Assembly (NCBI GenBank): GCA_035308565.1
Contig: DATGGK010000105.1
Span: 23,958-87,957, forward strand
DNA length: 64,000 bases
DNA from: JANXLS01 sp035308565
Lineage (GTDB): Bacteria; Planctomycetota; SZUA-567; H5-PLA8
Direction: 5' to 3'
Shown here: positions 51,063 to 57,985 of the stretch, piece by piece
How positions within the stretch are numbered: position 1 is the first letter of the stretch
Layout: each line of letters opens with the position of its first letter
Translations under genes and position numbers: made by a program
Notes under the pieces: generated by a model
What the model saw: the letters and a program-made list of their open reading frames with translations, nothing else
Told to the model about the DNA's origin: nothing
Databases searched by the model: none

Positions 51063-53507
51063 TTATTCCACGCATTGAAACATCTCCCCTTCTATGCTCC
51101 GCGTTCCAGACGAGCCGAAGCGTAAATCCAAGAGGGGTTCCGCCTGCGACGCGTCTGCTTTGATGCGAATGCGATGCGCGCCGGCTTTCAAAGCCAGCGG
51201 CACGAATTGCCACGCTTTTGTGGCGGTGAGCGGCTGCGGCAGACCGTCCACTTCGAGCGACACCGTCATCGGCGTTTGGAGTTGAAATTGGTAGAGGTCG
51301 TCGGCGGGAGCGGTCAGCCATGCTTCGACGGAGCAAGTGTGGCCTTTGGCCAGGCCCGCATTTTTCAGCCAGTGAGCGTCGTGTGTGGGTTCGATTGTCT
51401 TGGCGGTGCCATCGTCAAGCGTCAGGCGCAGGCCCTTCTTATTAGTCGCGGCGGGGTCTTTGGGTTGCGCGTCCAACCAATGCGGTTTGACTTCAAATGT
51501 CGCAAAGAGCGCCAACGCGGGCTTCGATTCACCGGGAAGGAACGCGCGCGCGTAGACGCGCGAATGGCCCAATCCGAGCGACGCTGCCGGCACGTTGAAA
51601 CGACCGTTCGCGCCGTTAATTTTCGCCAGAGACCGTTCGCCCTCGCCGCGAATTTCAATTAGTGCCGCGCCTTTTGCATCCGCAGTCAGGTCGATCTGTT
51701 CGCTTGCGTCATAGCTGCCTTTCTTTTGTTTTGCCAAATAGAGCGAACCATCCCGATTTCCAAATAGAACGTTTGCTCGCAGCGCATGCTGCGTTTCGAT
51801 CGGACCTGATTCAATCGCGGCGACCGTCAACTGGTGGTGTCCGTCCGAAAATTCTTTGGTGTTCAATTGAAACGATTCGCCTGGCGCCACGGAACTGTGT
51901 CGAATGCCATCCACAAATAATTCGAATCGCGCGATGGCGGGCGTGGGTTGCGCTGCGCTTGGCTTCAGTGCAAGGACGCCTTTAGATTTTGTAAACGGGT
52001 TTTGCAAATCGATGCCTTGCAGCGTCACGTCAATTTGCTTGCGCCACGGCGCACACAACGGATCGCCGACGATGATGAGTTGATACGGGCCGGACACGGA
52101 TTGATAAAACGCTTCCGCCAGCGTGCAGCCGCGCGCGTAGTGGACATGGATGAAGGGCGAGGGAAATTTGGCTTGAATCGCGTATGGTTCCTGTACAGCA
52201 CCACTGGTGCCCGCCGCGCCAAAGCGCAGGAACTGTGTGCACGGCGTCTGGCCGCGGTGCTGCGCGAGTTCGCCGCCGCAACTGGTGAGGTGTTCGCAGA
52301 TCGCGCCGGGCGCAATTACGCTGCCTGACGAGTTCCAATCGAAATCGGCGCTGCCGGCCATCAGGCCCATGACGCTGCCCATGTTTTTGGGCAGCACGCC
52401 TTCGAGGATGTCAGCGTGCACGCCCAGCGCGGCAAGCTGGTGCACGGCGGAGGCGAAACCCCAGCGGCGCGTCTTTGAACGGATGTCGCCGTTGAGCATG
52501 AAAAAGACGTCGCCATCGGGATGCGTGCCGTCGGCCTTCGCGGATTCGCGGAGATATTTAAGCGTTTCGTTGACCGACGTGCCGCGCCCGCTGGTTTCGG
52601 CAAGCAGCGTTGAAAGCATGTAATGCTCGCCCTTGCCATCGGCTGCGATCTCGCCTTTTTCGTTCCAGGCATAGGAGGCGCGGAAGCCGTGTGTGGGTTG
52701 CGTTTCGAGCGTTTGCGCTTCGAGCGTTTTGAGCAGGTCTTTGAAATCGGCGCGCTCACGCAGGCCGGCCAGATCGTTGTCTTCGCGTGTGTGATACACG
52801 TCGTACCAGCCGGCGTCCACTGCGGCGCGCAAGGCGCTCATTGCTTCGTCGAATTTTTTAAGCTGCGCCAAACAGCATGCGAGATTGTATTGGAGTTCGT
52901 GGTTCTTCGGATGCGCTTTGCTGAGTTCGTCGAAGATCGGCAGCGCTTGATCGAATTTCTTTTCTTTGCCTTCGATCAGCGCGACGGCTTCGACATAGCG
53001 TGTGCGCTCGGCGGCGGAGAGCGTTTGATCCTGCGGGACTTTGACCCAGCGCATGTAGCGGTTGGCGTTCAGGCGCAGGTAGGCGGTGTCTTTGGCGAGC
53101 ACGCGTTCATAAAGGAAGGTGAGGCCGGTAATGGAGGCGGTGCGCGTGAAGATGTTCGGCAGTTTCTCAGGGGATTTGTCGGGCGAAGTGTCGATGGCGT
53201 AGGGGATGTCCGCAGAGTAGGCGATGCAGTCGATCTGGGGCGTCAGGCCGCGTTCCTCGATCGTTTTCAAAACGGGCTTCAGGATTTGTTCGTGAAAGAA
53301 ATTGATGTCAACGGTTTCGAAGTTGGGGAGATGATCGAGATAGATGACGTTGCAGCCCGGGATTCCGCGCAGGTGGACGTATTCGTTGGCAATTGCGAGT
53401 GAGGCCCAGCTTTCGGGATTGACGACGACGGCGACGTTTTGGGGGCCGAGGTCGGCGCGGCACGACAATGCAAAATGAAAAATGAAAAATGTAAAAATGA
53501 ACGACAT
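51063..53507 (-). CDS. TIGR03790-like secreted protein
   Basis: Large exported protein of unknown function (814 aa from ATG 53507). The N-terminal region LGPQNVAVVVNPESWASLAI, then IANEYVHLRGIP and IDCIAYSADIPYAID, resembles TIGR03790-family proteins of planctomycetes and relatives. A TPR-like insert (about 190-260: ALPIFDELSKAHPKNHELQY) and a beta-rich C-terminal half, ending in a likely carbohydrate-binding or PA14-like part (FQLQTPMTVSLEVDGLPQPL), follow. The signal-peptide core FIFTFFIFHFALSC is encoded by a 7-bp repeat array (53467-53494). The upstream in-frame ATG at 53573 also lies in repeat DNA and is less likely the start. Confidence 0.75.
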   Translation of the reverse strand: MSFIFTFFIFHFALSCRADLGPQNVAVVVNPESWASLAIANEYVHLRGIPGCNVIYLDHLPNFETVDINFFHEQILKPVLKTIEERGLTPQIDCIAYSADIPYAIDTSPDKSPEKLPNIFTRTASITGLTFLYERVLAKDTAYLRLNANRYMRWVKVPQDQTLSAAERTRYVEAVALIEGKEKKFDQALPIFDELSKAHPKNHELQYNLACCLAQLKKFDEAMSALRAAVDAGWYDVYHTREDNDLAGLRERADFKDLLKTLEAQTLETQPTHGFRASYAWNEKGEIAADGKGEHYMLSTLLAETSGRGTSVNETLKYLRESAKADGTHPDGDVFFMLNGDIRSKTRRWGFASAVHQLAALGVHADILEGVLPKNMGSVMGLMAGSADFDWNSSGSVIAPGAICEHLTSCGGELAQHRGQTPCTQFLRFGAAGTSGAVQEPYAIQAKFPSPFIHVHYARGCTLAEAFYQSVSGPYQLIIVGDPLCAPWRKQIDVTLQGIDLQNPFTKSKGVLALKPSAAQPTPAIARFELFVDGIRHSSVAPGESFQLNTKEFSDGHHQLTVAAIESGPIETQHALRANVLFGNRDGSLYLAKQKKGSYDASEQIDLTADAKGAALIEIRGEGERSLAKINGANGRFNVPAASLGLGHSRVYARAFLPGESKPALALFATFEVKPHWLDAQPKDPAATNKKGLRLTLDDGTAKTIEPTHDAHWLKNAGLAKGHTCSVEAWLTAPADDLYQFQLQTPMTVSLEVDGLPQPLTATKAWQFVPLALKAGAHRIRIKADASQAEPLLDLRFGSSGTRSIEGEMFQCVE

Positions 53508-53577
53508 GCGCGGAGGTGTCCTCGCGACATGATCACGTCTGTCATTCTTCATTTTGCATTTTGCATTTTTCATTTTG
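53467..53577 (+). repeat. Heptamer arrays, inverted pair (AATGAAA / CATTTTG)
   Basis: Four AATGAAA/AATGCAA units (53467-53494) inside the TIGR03790-like gene, and five CATTTTG-type units (53543-53577) at the end of the SGNH gene. The first array encodes the signal-peptide core of one protein, the second supplies the last codons and stop of the other. Confidence 0.9.
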
Positions 53578-54388
53578 CATTGCCCAGCGCTTTCTCAATC
53601 ACCTCCGCGTAGCTCATCAGCACCACGTAATTGCGCAGCGTGTAGCCGCTGGTTTTCAGGCCTTCTTCCGAATAGTTGCCTTGGAATTCCTTCGCCGTCG
53701 ATGGGTGCACGCCGTCGGCGGAAATCAATGTCAATACGTCGTAGCCTTTGCGGTCTTTGAATTTTTCCTGCGTGCCGTCCCAATCGTCCGGGCGGCGTTT
53801 GAGGCATTCGCCGAAGTAATCGCAGAACGGCAGATTGAGTTCCTTGGCGATTTTGCGCGCGATGTCGGCGAATTCTTTCGATTGGTCCAACATGCCGCTG
53901 CGCGGCGGGATGGTGCTCAGGATCACGATGGTGCCGTTGTCGAGGCACTTCTGGATAACGGCGCGCGTTTTCTGTTCGTACTCGTCGGCTTTGAGCTGGC
54001 GCAGGTCGTTGGTGCCGAACATGATCAGCGCGACTTCGGGGTTGAGCTTTTTGAGCCATTTGTCGATGTTGTCGTTTGCCCAGCGGATGGTCATGCCGCC
54101 TTCGCTGCCGTAATTGGGGCCTTTCCATTTCTGCCAGCAATCGGGCTTCATGTAATCCTTGACGCGCTTGAACGCGGCGTCCATTTCAGGCGTTGCGTTT
54201 TTGCGGTCGTATTGGAGCGGCGACCAGAAGGCCATGGTGACGGTGATGGAGTCGCCGAATTGGGCGAAGGTGCCGTGCGTGCCGGTGAATTTTTCGTGGA
54301 CGTTTTTCATGGGTTCGACCCAGGCGGGCGCGGCGGCGGCGATGGCGGAGGCGAGTAAGAACAGCAGCAGAGTGGCAAGCGGTTTCAT
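53570..54388 (-). CDS. Secreted SGNH/GDSL-type hydrolase
   Basis: Exported esterase-like protein, 272 aa. A signal peptide (MKPLATLLLFLLASAIAAAA) precedes block I AQFGDSITVTMAFW with the catalytic Ser, block III IMFGTNDLRQL and block V SADGVHPSTA with Asp and His. A Gly of block II is probably in YGSEGGMTIRW. Such enzymes often deacetylate polysaccharides; the substrate is unknown. ATG 54388 is chosen because the signal peptide starts there. The last residues (NAK) and the stop come from a heptamer array. Confidence 0.85.
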   Translation of the reverse strand: MKPLATLLLFLLASAIAAAAPAWVEPMKNVHEKFTGTHGTFAQFGDSITVTMAFWSPLQYDRKNATPEMDAAFKRVKDYMKPDCWQKWKGPNYGSEGGMTIRWANDNIDKWLKKLNPEVALIMFGTNDLRQLKADEYEQKTRAVIQKCLDNGTIVILSTIPPRSGMLDQSKEFADIARKIAKELNLPFCDYFGECLKRRPDDWDGTQEKFKDRKGYDVLTLISADGVHPSTAKEFQGNYSEEGLKTSGYTLRNYVVLMSYAEVIEKALGNAK

Positions 54389-54445
54389 TTGGCAGTCCTT
54401 GAGTTGCGCCACGTGTGCGTACACCGAATGCAGATCGACGAGAGG

Positions 54446-54485
54446 TGTTATAGGCCTCATAAGCCCAATAGCTAATAAGGCCAAT
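54446..54485 (+). repeat. TATAGGCC..GGCCAAT repeat
   Basis: TTATAGGCCTCATAAGCCC and AATAAGGCCAATTC, a member of the GGCCTATAGGGCC family (38552, 45895, 61025), in the region shared by the divergent SGNH and selenoprotein genes. Confidence 0.65.
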
Positions 54486-54502
54486 TCAATCGCGCATGGA
54501 AC

Positions 54503-54530
54503 TTGACATCCGCCGCCCATCGCGTACATT
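54503..54530 (+). promoter_or_regulatory. Sigma-70-like promoter of the selenoprotein gene
   Basis: Perfect -35 TTGACA (54503-54508), 16-bp spacer, -10 TACATT (54525-54530). Transcription would start about 7 bp later, at or one base before the ATG at 54538, giving a leaderless mRNA. No Shine-Dalgarno sequence is present. Confidence 0.65.
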
Positions 54531-54537
54531 CCGCCCG

Positions 54538-54798
54538 ATGAAGAAATTCCTCTCCATCTCCCTGCTGGCCCTCCTCGGCGTCGCCTACTTCGCCGCGTAC
54601 CCCGCCCTCGCCTGCCCGGGGTGAAGTGCCGCCATGGGGTCCCAGGCTGGGTCCTCTCAAGAAGTCATCTGGGGCCGCGCGTTCAGCATCAGCATCTACT
54701 TCATGCTCTTCATGGTGCTGGGCTTGGTCATCTATTTCTTTTATCGCGTCCACAGAGTGATCAAAGCGGAAGAGCAACGCCACTCTGATCAGCGATGA
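54538..54798 (+). CDS. Candidate selenoprotein: small membrane protein with CPG-Sec motif (in-frame TGA at 54622-54624)
   Basis: Read conventionally this is a 28-residue ORF ending in TGA and a separate ORF from ATG 54634, but both are in one frame, giving 86 aa with Sec at 29. Residues 1-25 are a signal peptide (MKKFLSISLLALLGVAYF..), followed by Cys26-Pro-Gly-Sec29, a redox motif of the CxxC/CxxU type, a Ser/Gly-rich segment, one membrane helix (49-69, FSISIYFMLFMVLGLVIYFF) and a basic tail, so the CPGU site should face the periplasm. Evidence for Sec: a SECIS-like hairpin at 54636-54656, SelB at 13827-15797, C-ending codon use on both sides of the TGA, and a heptamer array at the downstream stop, where such arrays mark gene ends. 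Function unknown; redox or metal handling is a guess. A sequencing error or pseudogene is the alternative. Confidence 0.75.
54636..54656 (+). promoter_or_regulatory. Candidate bacterial SECIS element
   Basis: Hairpin GGGG-U-CCCA / loop GGC / UGGG-U-CCUC: four upper pairs, a U/U mismatch, four lower pairs (one G/U). The loop starts 20 nt after the UGA and begins with GG. In the E. coli fdhF element a bulged U below the loop and a GGUC loop are the SelB contacts; the layout here is closely similar. Confidence 0.7.
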
Positions 54799-54873
54799 GT
54801 GCTGAGCGATGAGTGAAAAAGGCGCGAAGCGCCCGCCGCCGTTCCTCATCGCTATTCGCATTGCACTCAGCAC
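54785..54873 (+). repeat. Heptamer arrays, inverted pair (GCGATGA / TCATCGC)
   Basis: CTGATCA, GCGATGA, GTGCTGA, GCGATGA units (54785-54812) overlap the selenoprotein stop codon at 54796; inverse words CTCATCGC (54845) and CACTCAGCAC (54864) follow after a GC-rich spacer. Confidence 0.75.
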
Positions 54874-55012
54874 TTTTCCCCCGCACACGTGCGCCATTTT
54901 CTCCGCTAATCCGCCAGCCCGCATATATTCCGCGTTATCGGACTCCTCTCCGAATCGTCAACTTTATCAGCAGTGGGTTATCAAGCCCGCTTGCAACTAA
55001 GAGGAGACGTCC

Positions 55013-57046
55013 ATGCGCCAACTGTCCGTGCTCGTCCTTGCCCTCATCACGCTCGTTGCTCCGTTCGTCCGCGCCGACAAAGCGCAATCAGAAAACAAAG
55101 CGTCCGACACAACCTCTCGCCCCGCCGACGGCGGCGAAAAATACGCGCTGCTCGTCGGCGTCGGGTCGTACCGCAACGACTCGGACCTGACCGGCCTCAA
55201 GTATTCCGAATCCGACATGACCAACCTCGCGCGTTCGCTCGCCGAAATCGGTTTCAAGCCCGAGAACATTCGCCTGATGGTCCAAACCGACATCACCGAT
55301 CCGCGCTTCAAATCCACGAAAGGCAACAACGACCAGTACAAACCGCGCAAGGAGAACATCGAAACCGAACTGCAATTGCTCCTCGACAACAAGCGCCGCG
55401 AAGACCTGATCATCGTCGCCTTCGCCGGCCACGGCGTTCAATACCGCGGCGAGGATGAAACCGTTTATTTCTGTCCCAGCGACGCGCGCATTTCGAAGAA
55501 AGATTCGCTGCTCCCACTCAGCAACGTCTTCGACAAACTCAAAAACTGCGCCGCCGCCAAAAAGCTGCTCATCGCCGATTGCTGCCGCAGCGATCCCGTC
55601 GAAACCGGCCGCCGAGCCGCGTATTCCAGCGTCGTCGGCAGCGTCACGCGTTTGCAAAAATACAAGCTCCCCGAATCGATGGCCGCGTTCTACAGTTGCC
55701 GCGGCGGCGAATCCGCCTTCGAAGACGACGACCTCAAATCCGGCGTCTTCACCCACTTCCTCGCCAAAGGCCTGCGCGGCGATGCGGCGCAGAACGGCTC
55801 GATCGAAATCACCGCGCTCGCCGCATACGTGCGCTACAACGTCTACGAATACGTGCGCAAAAAACACAGCGTCGCGCAAACGCCGGTCTGCCAACTCAAC
55901 AGCGACGAAATGATGGTCCTGGGCCAAGTCAACGCCAACAAGCTCACGTCGCTGACCAGCCTGACCAAATCGAAGACCGGCGTGCCCAACCAAATCCGCC
56001 GCTACATCGAGCCGCCCAGCGCGCCTGCCGTCACCGAAACGCTCGGCTACGCCAGCGGCTTCGGCGGCAAAGTCATCTGCTTCGACACGAAAAACGGCCG
56101 AGTGCTGAGCGAATCCGAAAGCGGCAAATCGCCGGCCTACATGGCCTGGCATCCCTCGCTCAAATACATGTACGCGATCAACGAAGTCGCCGACGGCAAA
56201 ATCACTGCCTCGTCGATCGATCCCAAAGACGGCAAGCTCACCCGCCTCAACGAAGTTTCCTCCGGCGGAAAATCGCCCAGCCACATTTCCGTGCACCCCA
56301 AAGGCCGCTGGGTCTTCGCCGCGCATTACGGCGACGGCGCCGTCAGCGTCTTCCCGATTCTCGCCGACGGCTCGCTCGGCGAGGCCGTGCAGACGCTCGC
56401 CACCGGCACGCAGGCGCACCAGATTATTTGCGACCCCAGCGGCAAATTCGTCTTCGTTCCCTGCATCCGCAGCGATTACGTCGCGCAATACCGCTTCGAC
56501 GAATCCACCGGCCGCCTCACGCCCAACGACCCGCCCGCGCTGTTTCTCGCGAAGGGCACCGGCCCGCGCCACCTCGCGTTTCATCCAAACGGCCGCTTCG
56601 TTTATTTGATGAACGAACTCAACAACACCGTCACGACCCTCACTTTCGATCTCGTAAAAGGCACGCTCACGCCGATCCAAACTCTCTCCGCCGTCCAGCC
56701 GAGCGCCGGCGAGAAAATCCACACCTGGTCCGCGCACATCGCCGTTTCGAACGATGCCCGCTTCGTCTACGCCTCAATCCGCGGCCTGGACAACATCGCA
56801 ATTTTCGCCGTCGAATCGAGAAGCGGCCGGCTGACGCTGCAAGCGAACGACAACGGCCAGAACTCGCTGAAACTCCCGCGCGACTTCGCGCTCGCGCCCT
56901 CCGGCAAACTCTACGTCGCCAACGAAGGCAGCAACACGCTCGAGATGTTCGACCGCGCCGGCGACACGGGCCGCCTGCAATTGCAATTCAAATTGACGAT
57001 CGAACAGATGAAGCCGACGTTTATCGCGCTGATGCCGAAGCCGTAG
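55013..57046 (+). CDS. Secreted caspase-like peptidase fused to a lactonase-type beta-propeller
   Basis: A 677-aa exported two-domain protein. Signal peptide (QLSVLVLALITLVAPFVRA), then a peptidase C14 caspase-like domain (about 42-300): YALLVGVGSYRNDSDLTGLK, VAFAGHGVQ with catalytic His140, and LLIADCCRSD with catalytic Cys191 in the D-x-C position. Residues ~340-677 are a seven-bladed propeller of the 6-phosphogluconolactonase (YbhE/lactonase) type: SHISVHPKGRWVFAAHYGDG, GPRHLAFHPNGRFVYLMNEL, AHIAVSNDARFVYASIRG. Orthocaspases cut after Arg or Lys; whether the propeller is enzymatic or binds targets is unknown. GAGGAG precedes the ATG. The stop abuts a heptamer array. Confidence 0.85.
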   Translation: MRQLSVLVLALITLVAPFVRADKAQSENKASDTTSRPADGGEKYALLVGVGSYRNDSDLTGLKYSESDMTNLARSLAEIGFKPENIRLMVQTDITDPRFKSTKGNNDQYKPRKENIETELQLLLDNKRREDLIIVAFAGHGVQYRGEDETVYFCPSDARISKKDSLLPLSNVFDKLKNCAAAKKLLIADCCRSDPVETGRRAAYSSVVGSVTRLQKYKLPESMAAFYSCRGGESAFEDDDLKSGVFTHFLAKGLRGDAAQNGSIEITALAAYVRYNVYEYVRKKHSVAQTPVCQLNSDEMMVLGQVNANKLTSLTSLTKSKTGVPNQIRRYIEPPSAPAVTETLGYASGFGGKVICFDTKNGRVLSESESGKSPAYMAWHPSLKYMYAINEVADGKITASSIDPKDGKLTRLNEVSSGGKSPSHISVHPKGRWVFAAHYGDGAVSVFPILADGSLGEAVQTLATGTQAHQIICDPSGKFVFVPCIRSDYVAQYRFDESTGRLTPNDPPALFLAKGTGPRHLAFHPNGRFVYLMNELNNTVTTLTFDLVKGTLTPIQTLSAVQPSAGEKIHTWSAHIAVSNDARFVYASIRGLDNIAIFAVESRSGRLTLQANDNGQNSLKLPRDFALAPSGKLYVANEGSNTLEMFDRAGDTGRLQLQFKLTIEQMKPTFIALMPKP

Positions 57047-57158
57047 AATTTAGAATGTTGAATGTGGAATAATGAATGCGGCATTCCACATTATTCAATA
57101 TTCCATATTCAACATTCTGATTTTTCATTCCACATTCAATATTCAACATTCCACATTC
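57046..57158 (+). repeat. Heptamer arrays between convergent genes (GAATGTT / ATTCCAC)
   Basis: Five GAATNNN units (57046-57080) start on the last base of the upstream stop; an inverse series of ATTCCAC, ATTCAAT, ATTCCAT, ATTCAAC units runs to 57158, six bases before the stop of the minus-strand gene. The arrays face each other between two gene ends. Confidence 0.9.
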
Positions 57159-57163
57159 CGATT

Positions 57164-57805
57164 TTAGAACTGCTCATCCGTCACTTTTGGCGGCGGCACC
57201 GCGACGGCTGGATTCGTCTTGGCGGATTTCAGCGACATCACCGGCGCCAGCTTGCACACTTTTTCGCCTGCGTTCGAACAGCCTGAGCAAATCGCGCAAT
57301 CCTTCTCTTGATACTGGTCGTGGAATTTGTCCTTCATCGCCATGCCCTGCTTGTGAAGCGCGCCAAGCCGCCCGTTCCATTCAGCGCTTTCCTCCGGCGT
57401 CAAGCGCATCGACTCCAGGCGCTTCTGCACCCAGCCTTGGATCAGCGCTCCGATCGTCCAGCGGCGCGTGGAAACTTCCTTGCTCTTCAATTTTTCGCTG
57501 ATGGCGGGGTCGAGGCCTTTGCCAAAGGTGCTGATCGGCGCCTTGCGATTTTGAAATTCCGGCCGCGCGCGATAAGCGGCGAACGCGGCGTACGCCGGTT
57601 CGCACAGCGGGCACGCATAGACGAAATGCTCGCGCGGTAAAATACGGTCCACGTCCTCGTTCGAAACGCCGTCGGCGTAAAGTCCCTCGAGCACCGCGTG
57701 AAACACCATCTGGCTACCCGGATCCGAAACCCAATCGCCCGCGCGCACGCCGCTCATGGCAAGACACACCGCCAACATTCCCGCAAAAATTCGCATCGTC
57801 TTCAT
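57164..57805 (-). CDS. Exported cysteine-motif protein of unknown function
   Basis: A 213-aa secreted protein. ATG 57805 is preferred, with GGAGG 9 bp upstream; it opens a signal peptide (MKTMRIFAGMLAVCLAMSGV). The mature part has HFVYACPLCEPAYAAFAAY with a CPLC motif and, near the C-terminus, CAICSGCSNAGEKVC, a cluster of four Cys that could bind metal or form disulfides. Between them are helical segments (TRRWTIGALIQGWVQKRLES). I do not recognise the family. It converges with the caspase-lactonase gene. Confidence 0.6.
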   Translation of the reverse strand: MKTMRIFAGMLAVCLAMSGVRAGDWVSDPGSQMVFHAVLEGLYADGVSNEDVDRILPREHFVYACPLCEPAYAAFAAYRARPEFQNRKAPISTFGKGLDPAISEKLKSKEVSTRRWTIGALIQGWVQKRLESMRLTPEESAEWNGRLGALHKQGMAMKDKFHDQYQEKDCAICSGCSNAGEKVCKLAPVMSLKSAKTNPAVAVPPPKVTDEQF

Positions 57806-57926
57806 GGCCATCATCCTCCGGTTAATCGCCCAAGATTCATTCGCCACTGAGTCCTTATACAATCCAGCGGTTGTTAGAAAAAGGTGGTTATTGTTCAGAC
57901 AATCACCTTTTTTGTTGTATTATTAA

Positions 57927-57982
57927 GGAGGGGCGGCACTCTTGCCGCCCTGAGCGTTCGGCGGCAGGAGTGCCGCCCCTCC
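57927..57982 (+). repeat. GGCGGCACTCTTGCCGCC repeat, inverted pair
   Basis: Two arms (GGAGGGGCGGCACTCTTGCC and inverse) separated by a short loop, ending 3 bp before the LysR start; it occupies the place of the regulator's leader. Confidence 0.85.
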
Positions 57983-57985
57983 AAA

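Noticed and set aside
54538..54624. The first selenoprotein half considered as an independent 28-residue signal-peptide-like gene
   Set aside because: It would be a bare signal peptide ending CPG; the frame continues with a membrane protein, and a SECIS-like hairpin follows the TGA.
55088..56737. A 549-codon minus-strand open frame
   Set aside because: Antisense of the caspase-lactonase gene; Val/Ala/Gly/Arg shadow composition.
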